Positions 25,027 to 34,088 of a stretch of 52,813 bases of DNA are shown here, piece by piece. This DNA is from Rhizobiaceae bacterium. GTDB lineage: Bacteria; Pseudomonadota; Alphaproteobacteria; Rhizobiales; Rhizobiaceae. Below the pieces are notes generated by a model, which saw only the letters and a program-made list of their open reading frames with translations, was not told the DNA's origin and did no database searches. Each line of letters begins with the position of its first letter. The stretch's first letter is position 1. The position numbers were made by a program, and so were the translations under genes. Where the stretch lies: the NCBI GenBank assembly GCA_027483885.1, contig JAIXTO010000155.1, positions 1 through 52,813 on the forward strand, given 5' to 3'.

Positions 25027-26654
25027 ACGGCTGGGCTCACCACCTCATCATCGCACCGATCTTGGTGCCCATGATCGCGGCCGCCGTGCTGCTGTTCTTC
25101 GACGAGCGCAAGCGCGTGACGAAGGCCATGATCAGCCTCGCCTCGACGATCATTCTCTGCATGATCGCCATCATCCTCTTTCGCATCGAAAGCGGCCCGA
25201 ACGATTTCGAGGGCGTCTATCTCCTCGGCAACTGGGCAGCACCTTTCGGCATCGTTCTGGTGCTGGACGGCCTTTCGGCGCTGATGCTGCTGCTGGCAGC
25301 GCTTCTTGCCATCGCAACGCTCGTCTTTTCGCTGGCCCGCTGGCACGGGGTGGGCGCGCATTTCCACAGCATGTTCCAGCTGCTGCTGATGGGGCTGAAC
25401 GGTGCCTTCCTCACCGGCGACCTGTTTAATCTCTTCGTCTTTTTCGAGGTCATGCTGGCGGCCTCCTACGGTCTCTTGCTGCATGGGTCGGGACCGTTGC
25501 GCGTTAAGGCCAGCATGCATTACATCGCCGTCAACCTGGTGGCGGCGCTGTTCTTCCTCATCGGCGTCAGCCTGATTTACGGCACGGCCGGCACGCTCAA
25601 CATGGCTGATCTTGCCGCGCGCATTCCCCAGATCGAGCCGGACCGGCGGATGCTGATGGAAGCGGGCGCCGGTGTGCTGGGCGTTGCCTTCCTCATCAAG
25701 GCCGGCATGTGGCCGCTCTGCTTCTGGCTGCCGACAGCCTATAGTGCAGCGTCTGCACCGGTCGCGGGCATCTTTGCCATTTTGAGCAAGCTCGGCATCT
25801 ACGTCATTCTTCGGCTGACGATGCTGCTCTTCGGCGAGGGGCCATCCGCCGGCTTCGGCGCCACCGTTCTGCTCTGGGGCGGCACGGCAACGCTCATCTT
25901 CGGCACCATCGGTGTTCTTGCCTCGCAGGCGCTGGGGCGCATGGCCGGCTATAGCGTGCTGGTTTCCTCCGGTACGATGCTGATGGTGCTCGGTATCAAT
26001 GACGGGGCGATCTCGTCCGGGGCGCTGCTCTACCTTGTCAGCTCCACCTTCACCATCAGCGCGTTCTTCATGCTGATCGAACTGGTGGAGCGTGGGCAGG
26101 ATGCGGGTGCCAACGTTCTCACCGTCACCATGGAGGCCTACGGCGATGGTGACGAGGACCGGCTGGAAGAGGGCGAGGGTGTGACCATGCCGGGCACGAT
26201 GGCCATTCTCGGCACCTGCTTTGCCGTCTGCGGCATTCTGCTTGCCGGCCTTCCGCCGCTTTCCGGCTTCATTGCCAAGTTCGCCATGCTCTCAGCCATG
26301 ATGGGCACCGGCGCCATCGGCGTTCCGCCGACGCCGGCGGTGTGGCTGCTCTGCGTGCTGGTCATTCTGTCAGGTGTTGCCGCTCTCATCGCCATGACCC
26401 GCGTTGGTATCCGCACCTTCTGGAGTTCGCTCGAAAACGTGGTGCCGCGCGTGCTGGTGATTGAACTCGTGCCGGTCATGTTCCTGCTGTCGCTGACGCT
26501 TGCGCTTTCGGTACAGGCGGGGCCGGCCATGCAATATATGGATACCACCATCCGCACGCTGGCAAACCCTGCCGTCTATATCGATGCGGTGCGCAATGCC
26601 GCGACCGTGGAGGGCTGGAAGGAACGGACAGCGCCTGGAACGGAGGGACCATGA
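25023..26654 (+). CDS. mrpD: Mrp antiporter subunit D
   Basis: 543 residues, related to the NuoM/NuoN proton-pumping subunits of complex I. Conserved features include FNLFVFFEVMLAASYGLLLHG (with the key Glu), FLIKAGMWPLCFWLPTAYSAASAPVAG (Lys and the Pro-rich loop) and the helix-breaking GMWP. ATG 25023 overlaps the mrpC stop. A charged cytoplasmic loop near residues 360-390 (EAYGDGDEDRLEEGEG) is typical of alphaproteobacterial PhaD. Forms one of the two ion channels with MrpA. Confidence 0.94.
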   Translation: MNGWAHHLIIAPILVPMIAAAVLLFFDERKRVTKAMISLASTIILCMIAIILFRIESGPNDFEGVYLLGNWAAPFGIVLVLDGLSALMLLLAALLAIATLVFSLARWHGVGAHFHSMFQLLLMGLNGAFLTGDLFNLFVFFEVMLAASYGLLLHGSGPLRVKASMHYIAVNLVAALFFLIGVSLIYGTAGTLNMADLAARIPQIEPDRRMLMEAGAGVLGVAFLIKAGMWPLCFWLPTAYSAASAPVAGIFAILSKLGIYVILRLTMLLFGEGPSAGFGATVLLWGGTATLIFGTIGVLASQALGRMAGYSVLVSSGTMLMVLGINDGAISSGALLYLVSSTFTISAFFMLIELVERGQDAGANVLTVTMEAYGDGDEDRLEEGEGVTMPGTMAILGTCFAVCGILLAGLPPLSGFIAKFAMLSAMMGTGAIGVPPTPAVWLLCVLVILSGVAALIAMTRVGIRTFWSSLENVVPRVLVIELVPVMFLLSLTLALSVQAGPAMQYMDTTIRTLANPAVYIDAVRNAATVEGWKERTAPGTEGP

Positions 26655-27130
26655 TGCTGCCCTATCCCATTCTTGCCTTCTGCCTGCTTCTGATGTGGCT
26701 GCTGCTCAACGGCTTCAGCTGGGGCCATCTGGTGCTTGGAACCCTGGTTGCCATCTTTGCCTCCTGGGCGCTTGCCTCGCTTCGGCCGGACAAACCGAAA
26801 CTGCGCAAGTGGTGGCTGGTGCCCAAACTCTTCGCCGTGGTTTTCGTGGATATCCTGCGCTCCAACATGGCTGTTGCAGCCCTCATCCTGAAGGGCAAGC
26901 GCCGGCCGCACACGTCGGGCTTCCTGCTGCTGCCGCTGGAGATCCGCGACAGCACGGCACTTGCCCTGATGGCGATCATCCTCACGAGCACGCCGGGCTC
27001 GGCCTGGCTCGAATATGACAGCCGCGACGGGACGGTGCTTCTCCACGTGCTCGACCTCATCGACGAAGAACAGTGGATCGCGACGATCAAGCATCGCTAC
27101 GAGGCCTTGCTGCTGGAGATATTTGCATGA
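26651..27130 (+). CDS. mrpE: Mrp antiporter subunit E
   Basis: 159 residues. Two membrane helices at the N-terminus and a cytoplasmic domain with the MrpE signatures FVDILRSNMAVA and LMAIILTSTPGSAWLEY. The start overlaps the mrpD stop by four bases and the stop overlaps the mrpF start. Structural subunit of the antiporter without a known catalytic role. Confidence 0.93.
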   Translation: MMLPYPILAFCLLLMWLLLNGFSWGHLVLGTLVAIFASWALASLRPDKPKLRKWWLVPKLFAVVFVDILRSNMAVAALILKGKRRPHTSGFLLLPLEIRDSTALALMAIILTSTPGSAWLEYDSRDGTVLLHVLDLIDEEQWIATIKHRYEALLLEIFA

Positions 27131-27408
27131 GTGCCGTCATTCTTCTGACCGCCATTTCCATTGCCCAGTTGCTGATCGCCATTGCCATGGCGATCGCCTC
27201 AGTGCGCATGTTTCGCGGACCGCGCGCGCAGGATCGCATCATCGGGCTCGATACGCTCTACATCAACGCCATGCTGATGCTCGTCACCTTCGGCATCGGA
27301 ACCGGCAGCACGATCTATTTCGACGCAGCTCTCGTCATCGGCATGCTGGGATTTGTCGCAACGGTGGCTCTGGCCAAATTCCTTATGCGCGGCGAGGTGA
27401 TCGAATGA
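27127..27408 (+). CDS. mrpF: Mrp antiporter subunit F
   Basis: 93 residues with three membrane helices. The family signature RMFRGPRAQDRIIGLDTLYINAM contains the conserved Asp implicated in ion translocation. ATG 27127 overlaps the mrpE stop (ATGA), and its own stop overlaps the mrpG start. Confidence 0.94.
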   Translation: MSAVILLTAISIAQLLIAIAMAIASVRMFRGPRAQDRIIGLDTLYINAMLMLVTFGIGTGSTIYFDAALVIGMLGFVATVALAKFLMRGEVIE

Positions 27409-27803
27409 TACAGCCCGTCTCGGACCTGCCGCTCTGGGCGGCCATTGTGGTGGCGGTCTTCCTGATCTTAGGATCGGCGTTGACCCTGATCGGCGCCATC
27501 GGCTTTTTGCGCCTTCCGACCTTTTACGAGCGCCTGCATGCCCCCACACTTGGCACCAGCTGGGGTGTCGGCGGCATCATGCTGGCCTCGATGATCTATT
27601 TTTCCGTCGCCTCCTCGCGACCCGCCCTGCATGAGATCCTCATCGGGCTCTTCGTGACGGTGACGACGCCGATCACCTTCATGCTGCTGGCACGCGCAGC
27701 GCTTCACCGCGACCGGGCTGAAAACAACGGCAACGTGCCGGAAAAACACCAGCATGACCTGAAGGACGTCGAGGTCGTGCAAGGGAATCCCGACGAGAAG
27801 TGA
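27405..27803 (+). CDS. mrpG: Mrp antiporter subunit G
   Basis: 132 residues: three membrane helices with the MrpG signature GAIGFLRLPTFYERLHAPTLGTSWGVGG, then a charged C-terminal tail of about 35 residues (EKHQHDLKDVEVVQ). The start overlaps the mrpF stop. Last gene of the operon; no clear terminator follows. Confidence 0.94.
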   Translation: MIQPVSDLPLWAAIVVAVFLILGSALTLIGAIGFLRLPTFYERLHAPTLGTSWGVGGIMLASMIYFSVASSRPALHEILIGLFVTVTTPITFMLLARAALHRDRAENNGNVPEKHQHDLKDVEVVQGNPDEK

Positions 27804-27910
27804 TCCTTCACGTCATACAGGTCTATAAATTGGTCTGATCTATAGTGCGTTTCGATTGATTATTTTGCGCATTGGTCATACAGCTATCCGGCAGGGATCG
27901 GAGGCCTCTG

Positions 27911-29587
27911 ATGGATCGTGAGCGTGAAAGTTCGCCGCAGCCGGTGACAAAGCCGGAAGCCGAGGCTGTCGCGAGGCCGGGTAGGCATCGCCTCGATTTC
28001 CTCACCTGGGAAAGACTCCCCTCGGATATTGAGGACGAGACCCATCGCAAACGCTTGCGCGATCTCGAAACCTATGCGGGCGCCCGTTTCGCAGAGGGCG
28101 TGTTCATTGCCGAGAACGCCAATATCCACACCGACCGGCTGGTGATGGGCGCTGCATCCTGGATTGCCGGCCACGCGCTGGTGCGCGGCGATGTGGAAAT
28201 GGGCGAAAACGTTTCGGTCAATCCGTATGCCTGCCTCTCCGGCAAGCTTCGCATCGGAAACGGCGTGCGCATTGCCTCGCATGTCAGCATTATCGGCTTC
28301 AATCACGGCTTTGACGATCTGGAGACGCCGATCTATCGCCAGCCGCTCACTTCGCTCGGTATCGTGATCGGCGATGACGTCTGGATCGGTGCCAATGCCG
28401 TTCTTCTCGATGGGGTGACGGTCGGGCGTGGTGCCATCATCGCGGCCGGTGCTGTGGTGGCAAAGGACGTGCCTGCAAATGCCATCGTTGGCGGCGTGCC
28501 GGCGCGGGTCGTGCGCATGCGCGGCACGGCGACCTCCCCGGTGGAAAGCCCGGAGACTGTGGCGGAAAGGCATTTATTGGCTTTTGACCTCACCGCACAG
28601 GAAGACTGGCGGGCCGTGCTCGATCACTATGGCAAAGACGGTCAATACCTCTCCGCGGATGCCGGCGGCACGGTTGCGCCGCGGATCCGCCATCTCTGCG
28701 ATGCCATCGAGATTGCGTCAGCCTTCGGTGCTGAATCTGAGCGGTTCGACAAGGCTGCCACGATTGCCCGGCTGCAATCCTATCAGGATGAGGAAACCGG
28801 GCTGTTTCCCGATCCGGATCAGCGCCGGGAAGGGCTGCTGCGCGATGATCCGACAGCACTCTATAATGTTCTGGCGGTTGGTTATGCGCTGGAATGCTTG
28901 AGCGCTGCCCCTCTGCGGCCGGTCGATCTCGTCGAGAAGATGGACAGTTTCCAGCTTGTCGAATGGCTGGAAGGCCTGCCCTGGTCCACACGGGCCTGGC
29001 ATAGCGGCGCCACCGTTGATGCCATTGGCACGGCGCTTTATCTCAATGCCCGTTATTTTGGCGGCGGTCGCCACCGTCATACGCTGTTCGGCTGGCTGGC
29101 GCTCAATGCCGATCGCACCACCGGTCTCTGGGGGCGCCCGACAGAGGCCGAAGGTTTTCTGCAGCCGGTCAACGGCTTTTATCGCCTGACGCGTGGTTCC
29201 CATGCGCAGTTCGGCCTACCGGTGCCCTATCCGGAAACGGCCATCAACACGGTTCTCCTCAACTATCGCCAGCATGACGGGTTCTCGGGGAAAAGCTTTA
29301 ACGCCTGCAACCTGCTCGACACGATCCATCCGCTGATGCTCTGCCTGAAACAGACCGATCACCGGCGCGAGGAGGCAAGGCAGATCGCCCGCTCCATCCT
29401 CGACAGGATCTGCGGGCGCTGGATGGCGGGTGGCGGTTTTGCTTTTGCCGAAGGCCAGGGGCAGAGCCTGCAGGGCACGGAAATGTGGCTCTCGGTAATC
29501 TGGCTTGCCGCGGACTGTCTCGGCCTGTCGCACGTTCTGTCTTTCAGGCCGCGCGGCATCCACCGGCTTGCCCCAGCCCTTTTGTAA
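27911..29587 (+). CDS. hexapeptide-repeat acyltransferase fused to a large helical domain
   Basis: 558 residues from ATG 27911, chosen because CGGAGG ends seven bases upstream (the frame is open from 27872). Residues about 55-205 are a left-handed beta-helix O-acyltransferase of the LacA/NodL type: [17 protein letters not shown] (putative catalytic His), [42 protein letters not shown]. The remaining 350 residues are helix-rich with repeated W/G-containing units ([35 protein letters not shown]-like, [13 protein letters not shown]), resembling an alpha/alpha toroid of the prenyltransferase or glycoside-hydrolase kind, with no clear catalytic motif. Transcribed alone after the Mrp operon. A role in acetylating a sugar or surface polysaccharide is inference. 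Confidence 0.8.
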   Translation: MDRERESSPQPVTKPEAEAVARPGRHRLDFLTWERLPSDIEDETHRKRLRDLETYAGARFAEGVFIAENANIHTDRLVMGAASWIAGHALVRGDVEMGENVSVNPYACLSGKLRIGNGVRIASHVSIIGFNHGFDDLETPIYRQPLTSLGIVIGDDVWIGANAVLLDGVTVGRGAIIAAGAVVAKDVPANAIVGGVPARVVRMRGTATSPVESPETVAERHLLAFDLTAQEDWRAVLDHYGKDGQYLSADAGGTVAPRIRHLCDAIEIASAFGAESERFDKAATIARLQSYQDEETGLFPDPDQRREGLLRDDPTALYNVLAVGYALECLSAAPLRPVDLVEKMDSFQLVEWLEGLPWSTRAWHSGATVDAIGTALYLNARYFGGGRHRHTLFGWLALNADRTTGLWGRPTEAEGFLQPVNGFYRLTRGSHAQFGLPVPYPETAINTVLLNYRQHDGFSGKSFNACNLLDTIHPLMLCLKQTDHRREEARQIARSILDRICGRWMAGGGFAFAEGQGQSLQGTEMWLSVIWLAADCLGLSHVLSFRPRGIHRLAPALL

Positions 29588-29593
29588 CGTGCC

Positions 29594-30187
29594 TCAGCGC
29601 AGCAGCGTCGAGCGGATCTTTTGGAGCGCCGCCTCGTCATCGGAGCCATAGGGGATCATGCCCTTCAGCCGACCGTCGGCGCCCACCATCAGCAGCGATG
29701 TCGTGTGGCTCATGTGATAGTCGCTGTCATCGCCATAGGTGCGTGCCGCGTGGATCATCCAGCCCTCCGTCACCTTTTTCATCTCGGCATCGGTGCCGGT
29801 GATCCCGGTGATGCGGTCGGTGATCGAGGTGACGTATTCATGCATGACCTCAGGCGTATCGCGCGCGGGATCGATGGTGAAGAAATAGGCCCCGAGCTTT
29901 TGTCCTTCCGGCCCCAGCTGCTTCAGCCAGCCGGACACCTCGAACAGGGTGGTCGGGCAGACTTCCGGGCAATGGGTATAACCGAAATAGACGAGCGCCG
30001 GACCGCGTTTGAACAGGGTCTCGTCGACCGGGTTGCCCCGGTCGTCGATCAGCGAAAATGCGGCATGGAACGGGCCGGGGCGGGCGCGGGCACTATCGGC
30101 CGACACCCACACCATGATGGCCACGAGAACCGTGACGAGAATGCCGGCAAGGCCCAAAGCTGCCAGTGAAAGCGGCGCGCGGGTCAT
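29594..30187 (-). CDS. SCO1/SenC copper chaperone for cytochrome oxidase
   Basis: The 197-residue membrane-anchored thioredoxin-fold protein (one N-terminal helix, about 7-29) inserts copper into the CuA site of cytochrome c oxidase. The copper-binding C-P-E-V-C motif is at Cys73 and Cys77, and the conserved distal His follows in YHMSHTTSLLMVG. The start overlaps the upstream PCu(A)C gene by four bases, so the two chaperones are coupled, a common pairing in alphaproteobacteria. The stop is only six bases from the end of the convergent acyltransferase gene. Confidence 0.92.
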   Translation of the reverse strand: MTRAPLSLAALGLAGILVTVLVAIMVWVSADSARARPGPFHAAFSLIDDRGNPVDETLFKRGPALVYFGYTHCPEVCPTTLFEVSGWLKQLGPEGQKLGAYFFTIDPARDTPEVMHEYVTSITDRITGITGTDAEMKKVTEGWMIHAARTYGDDSDYHMSHTTSLLMVGADGRLKGMIPYGSDDEAALQKIRSTLLR

Positions 30188-30681
30188 TTTCCATGGTCCT
30201 TGTGCGCGTCATGGCCGCCCGCCTTATCGCCACCGGCTGGCCCAACGACGAATTCCACCTCGACCGGACCTGCCTTTTCGAAGTTGAGCGTCGCCTTGAT
30301 CATCTCGCCTTCCTTGAACGGCTGGGTGACGTTCGTGAACATCACGTGATAGCTGGCGGGCTTCAGTTCCACCGTTTCATGGGCGGGCACATCCAGGCCG
30401 TTTGGCAGCGGGCGCATTTCCATGATGGCGCCGTCCATCTTCATCTCGTGGATCTGCACGTCGGGTGAACGATCCGAGGTGACGCTGACCAGCCGGTCGG
30501 CGGTGTCGCCGGTATTAACGATCTTGAAGTAACCGCCGCCAACCTTGGCGCCCGGCAGCATGGCGCGGGAATAGGGGTGGCCGATTTCGAGCGCGCCGAC
30601 CTTGAAGCCGTGGGCAGAAGCGCCCTGCGCGAGGAGGAGAAACAAGGCGGTGCAGGCCGCTGCAATCTGTTTTTTCATCAT
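30184..30681 (-). CDS. PCu(A)C periplasmic copper chaperone
   Basis: 165 residues with a Sec signal peptide (cleavage probably after ASA at residue 23). The copper site H-x-M ... H-x-M type is visible as IHEMKMDGAIMEM and SYHVMF, the His/Met ligands of the DUF461 family that deliver Cu(I) to cytochrome oxidase together with SCO1. The C-terminal tail is His-rich (GGHDAHKDHGK), which may add metal-binding capacity. Start ATG 30681 or the adjacent ATG 30678. Located between a PepSY membrane protein and SCO1. Confidence 0.92.
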   Translation of the reverse strand: MMKKQIAAACTALFLLLAQGASAHGFKVGALEIGHPYSRAMLPGAKVGGGYFKIVNTGDTADRLVSVTSDRSPDVQIHEMKMDGAIMEMRPLPNGLDVPAHETVELKPASYHVMFTNVTQPFKEGEMIKATLNFEKAGPVEVEFVVGPAGGDKAGGHDAHKDHGK

Positions 30682-30789
30682 TCTGGTCCTGTGTTCTCGT
30701 GGGGTTCAAATAGAGGGTTTGACGGTGTTCGTGTAGGGCAGCCGGGCGTTTATCCGTCCGGCGGCCTTAAGGCTTTTTGACGCAGGCTT

Positions 30790-32202
30790 TCAGCCGATGG
30801 CCCGCTTCAGCGGTTTCAGATGCCTGAAGATCAGCAGATCGGCGGCGATGACGGTCAGAAGCACCGCGCCGGAGAGCGGAAACAGAACAGAAAGCACCAG
30901 CATGACGAGTGCGCCGCCTTTCCAGAGCGGCCCGGGCTCGGTCACGGTCGGCGCCATCAGGCGAAGGCCCGCCCGCTTCGGCCGCCTTTTCCACCACATC
31001 ACCACGCCGCTTGCCGAGAGGAAGAGGATGGAGAGGCAAAACAGCGTGTTGAGCGCGATATTCCAGACCCCCATGTCGCCCTCATGGAAGGCAACGCCGA
31101 CAGCCATGGCCTTGCCGGCCACGCCGTAATCGGCAAAGGCGACGTCAGCAAGGATCCGGCCGGTGTAGCGGTCGATATGCACCGTTCGGTCCGACAGCGG
31201 GTTGCTGGCGTCATTGCTCATGGTGTCGCGGGCAATCGTCCAGACGCCGGTTTCGCCGCCCGGAAACGACAGCTGGAACCGGTGGTCGAAGCCGAGCGCA
31301 CGGGCAAGTGCCACCACGCTATTCAGATCGACCGGCTGGCCTTCGGCAATGCCGGTCATGCCGGCGCTGGAGCCGGAGGCTGGCATCGGCGTCTGCTCCA
31401 GCGTCCACGGCACGTTCTTCACGCCGTCATGGTTCATGCTGGCATGGGTTTCGTCGGAGAGCGGCACATTGTCCCATTTTTCGGCCGGGAACGTGCTCCA
31501 GGCCTGGGTGAACTTTTCACCCCAGATGCCAGCCCAGGTGAGGCCCGACAGCAGAAAGGTAAGAAGGATGAGGCTGACGTAAAACCCAACCGTCCGGTGC
31601 AGCGATTTCCACCATTGCCGGCCCTCAGACGAAAACTGCGGCACGAGAACGCTGCGCCAGCCGGTATCGCGCGGCCACCAGAGATAAAGGCCGGTGACGA
31701 CAAGCAAGACGGCAAAACCGGCGGCGATCTCGATCAGCCGGTCACCAACGGTGCCGATCAACAGCGTGCCGTGGATGGTGTCGGCGAGATCGTACAGCGC
31801 GGTGCGGCGCTCCCATTGGCCGAGAACCGCGCCGCGATAAGGATCGACCGCCACCATGATCGATTGCGTTTCGTTGTTGACGCGAAAGAGGGCGGCCTGC
31901 TTGTCGGTGCGCGGCGCGATATACTGTTTCAGCACGCCGTCAGGCACCGCGGCAAGCGCGGCATCTGCCTGCTGCGAGACTGCGACCGTCTGCGCTGCGG
32001 GCGTCACGGAATAGAGGTTTTCGCCATCGCGGCCGGAGAGTACCGACGACCACAGCATGATGAGGCCGGTGACGGCCAGCATCGCAAGAAACGGCGCCAC
32101 GTAGAGCCCGGCATAAAAATGCCAGCGCCAGGCGGTGATATAGAACCGGCGCTGAAAGCCGGCGGCGGGTTTTGCTTCGATATCCTGCGCAACGGTGCTC
32201 AT
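30790..32202 (-). CDS. PepSY-associated membrane protein
   Basis: 470 residues from ATG 32202 (AGGA upstream; the frame also allows a TTG at 32241). Four membrane helices flank large periplasmic PepSY-containing loops: AWRWHFYAGLYVAPFLAMLAVTG near the N-terminus, HGTLLIGTVGDRLIEIAAGFAVLL, WWKSLHRTVGFYVS and a C-terminal pair after DYGVAGKAMAVGVAFHEGDMG. Family members are linked to iron-siderophore reduction or copper handling. Here it lies 108 bases before PCu(A)C and SCO1, pointing to copper delivery or reduction (inference from context). Confidence 0.88.
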   Translation of the reverse strand: MSTVAQDIEAKPAAGFQRRFYITAWRWHFYAGLYVAPFLAMLAVTGLIMLWSSVLSGRDGENLYSVTPAAQTVAVSQQADAALAAVPDGVLKQYIAPRTDKQAALFRVNNETQSIMVAVDPYRGAVLGQWERRTALYDLADTIHGTLLIGTVGDRLIEIAAGFAVLLVVTGLYLWWPRDTGWRSVLVPQFSSEGRQWWKSLHRTVGFYVSLILLTFLLSGLTWAGIWGEKFTQAWSTFPAEKWDNVPLSDETHASMNHDGVKNVPWTLEQTPMPASGSSAGMTGIAEGQPVDLNSVVALARALGFDHRFQLSFPGGETGVWTIARDTMSNDASNPLSDRTVHIDRYTGRILADVAFADYGVAGKAMAVGVAFHEGDMGVWNIALNTLFCLSILFLSASGVVMWWKRRPKRAGLRLMAPTVTEPGPLWKGGALVMLVLSVLFPLSGAVLLTVIAADLLIFRHLKPLKRAIG

Positions 32203-32399
32203 CGGGCGGATATCCTGAAGAGGGATGCGGGGGAAAGACAACGCATGGAGGGCAGCGGTGAAGGCTGCGCCACGGCTGGAGACATGGAAAACGGCAACAT
32301 TTTAAAAAATCCGGCTTGCGCGCCAGCGTGCCACATCAGGCAGGGTCAGGACCGGCGCAGGCTGAAGGATCCGGCAGCCTTAAAGAGGCGGCAGGGGTT

Positions 32400-32783
32400 T
32401 CAGGCGATCAGGCCGGATGGGGGCGCGCGGGGGCCGGTGTTTGGGGGATAAAGCTGGCGATGATACGCCTCGAAACGTTTTGGCAGAACGGTGTTGCGAA
32501 CCCGGACCACAACCGCCGGCGCAACAGCGGGCGGTGCGGGCAGGATGACGGAGGCATTGAGACGGCAGGCCTCGCAGCCGGTGCCGCGACCATCCTCATG
32601 GGGATGCGACTTGCCGTCGTCGTGACTGGTGATGCAAAGGACGGGCAGCGTGCCATCCGGCAGCACTAAAGCTGCGATTTCGTCCAGCGGAATTCCGCCC
32701 GGGGCTGCAAGGACCGGGGCCTTGTGGGCAAATCCGAGGCACAACAGGGCGACCGCACACAAGATGCGCACCATCCCGGTCAT
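32400..32783 (-). CDS. small secreted DUF2946-like protein with CxxC
   Basis: 127 residues from ATG 32783, preceded by GGGAGAG (a start at 32804 is possible). It has a Sec signal peptide (VRILCAVALLCLGFAHKAPVLA), a His/Cys-containing middle (LCITSHDDGKSHPHEDGRGTGCEACRL) and a proline-rich segment, the pattern of DUF2946-type proteins that often stand next to copper genes. It is the first gene of the minus-strand copper group. Its metal role is inferred from the His and CxxC residues and the neighbours. Confidence 0.68.
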   Translation of the reverse strand: MTGMVRILCAVALLCLGFAHKAPVLAAPGGIPLDEIAALVLPDGTLPVLCITSHDDGKSHPHEDGRGTGCEACRLNASVILPAPPAVAPAVVVRVRNTVLPKRFEAYHRQLYPPNTGPRAPPSGLIA

Positions 32784-33001
32784 GGATCTCTCCCGCCTCG
32801 TCATCTCGGTTGCAAGCTTGCCCGTTTTCGCTTCATCACGCGATGATGATTACACGCGGCCCCTGATGACGGCAATGCGTCAATTTTGCCCATGCCCATA
32901 TGTCCATGTCTCCGCCTGCCGGCTGCTTGCTGCCGGTCAGTTTCTCCTGGCTGCAACGACAGGCCTTGCGTTCAGGACTCGGCGTGGTTAAAGGTGAAAA
33001 T

Positions 33002-33020
33002 AAATTCATATTATGAATTT
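33002..33020. promoter_or_regulatory. operator candidate upstream of the GntR gene
   Basis: AAATTCATA-T-TATGAATTT is a perfect inverted repeat with nine-base arms and a single central base, 37 bases before the regulator's ATG. Its core TTCAT-N3-ATGAA has the same layout as the two GTCAT-N3-ATGAC sites before the ABC operon, which points to autoregulation by the encoded FadR-type protein. Confidence 0.6.
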
Positions 33021-33056
33021 CATCGTCTAACTCAGGCGGTGTCTCTGGAGGCAGCC

Positions 33057-33806
33057 ATGCGCAAGATGCCATCGTTGAAAGAGGAGCCGCGCAAGCCGAG
33101 GCTTGCGGAAGGGGTCATTGCGCAGCTGCGTCTCGACATCACCGATGGCCGCTTGGTGGCAGGCGCGCAATTGCCGACGGAGCCGGGACTGATCGAGCGC
33201 TTCGGTGTCAGCCGCACGGTGATCCGCGAGGCTTTGGCGGAACTGCGGGCGGCGGGCCTCGTCAAGGCCGAGCAGGGACGCGGCGTCTTCGTCTGCGACA
33301 TGCCGCCGGGTAACGAGCCTTATCTCAGCGCCGAAGATCAGGGCTCCATTCCAAAAACGCTGGAAATGCTGGAGCTTCGTGTCGGCATCGAGACCGAATG
33401 TGCAGCTCTTGCCGCCGTAAGACGCTCTTCCGCGCAGGAATTCGAGATCCGCGCCTGCAATGACGAGATGGCCGACCTTGTGGCGGAAAAGGCCTCCGCC
33501 TCGCAGGCGGATTACGATTTTCACCTCGCCATTGCCCGCGCGACCCATAACAGCTTCTACGTCAATGCACTTGTGCGCTTCGGTTTGAACGCCATTCCGC
33601 GCGCCAACCTGCCCAATCTCGCCTCCTCGCACAGCGAAGCCTATCTCGGGCAGGTGGTGGAGGAACATGGCCGGATCGCCGATGCCATTTCCGCGCAGGA
33701 CCCGGATGCCGCCCGCGCCGCCATGCGCCGGCATCTGGAAGGCTCGCAGGACCGTTACCGTGCCATCGCTCGGGCGCTGCGCCCAAAAACCGGAGGAACG
33801 CCGTAA
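33057..33806 (+). CDS. GntR-family regulator, FadR subfamily
   Basis: 249 residues from ATG 33057, chosen for the CTGGAGG sequence just upstream; the open frame to 32886 is not coding-like. N-terminal winged helix (LAEGVIAQLRLDITDGRLVAGAQLPTE, FGVSRTVIREALAELRAAGLV, GRGVFV; about 15-85) and a C-terminal FCD ligand domain (LEMLELRVGIETECAALAA, DYDFHLAIARATHNSFY, EHGRIADAISAQDPDAARAAMRRHL) with the Asp/His residues that bind a metal in this subfamily. It stands just upstream of the ABC sugar operon with matching operators at both promoters, so it probably controls that operon in response to a sugar acid or similar ligand. Confidence 0.92.
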   Translation: MRKMPSLKEEPRKPRLAEGVIAQLRLDITDGRLVAGAQLPTEPGLIERFGVSRTVIREALAELRAAGLVKAEQGRGVFVCDMPPGNEPYLSAEDQGSIPKTLEMLELRVGIETECAALAAVRRSSAQEFEIRACNDEMADLVAEKASASQADYDFHLAIARATHNSFYVNALVRFGLNAIPRANLPNLASSHSEAYLGQVVEEHGRIADAISAQDPDAARAAMRRHLEGSQDRYRAIARALRPKTGGTP

Positions 33807-33837
33807 ACCGTTGCGTTTCGTCTGAAGGCTTGCGCAA

Positions 33838-33879
33838 GTCATATGATGACTATATGACTTGTTGGCGTCATGGAATGAC
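33838..33879. promoter_or_regulatory. pair of GTCAT-N3-ATGAC sites before the ABC operon
   Basis: GTCAT-ATG-ATGAC (33838-33850) and GTCAT-GGA-ATGAC (33867-33879), centres 29 bases apart. The first is also part of a larger inverted repeat AAGTCATAT/ATATGACTT (33836-33860). They lie 32-73 bases after the GntR stop and about 210-250 bases before the binding-protein gene. The layout matches the site upstream of gntR, so these are likely operators of that regulator. Confidence 0.6.
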
Positions 33880-34088
33880 CCTGTCCCGTCGATCGACGGA
33901 TCGAACGAAGGCGATGGGCACAGCCTGACGATGTCTGCCGCTTCAGGTCTTTTTCAGGACTTGCAGGCGCACCCGGTGGAGGTCGGGTGATAAGGACAAG
34001 CCTGCCGTTTGGCCTCAGGGCCTTGCGGCAACCGGGGGAGTGGAGGCCTTCCGGTTGAAGAATTGCCAGCACGAAGGAGGAGGGTGTC

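Noticed and set aside
30820..32451. A 543-codon plus-strand frame over the PepSY gene
   Set aside because: Antisense shadow with low-complexity charged translation and no motif.
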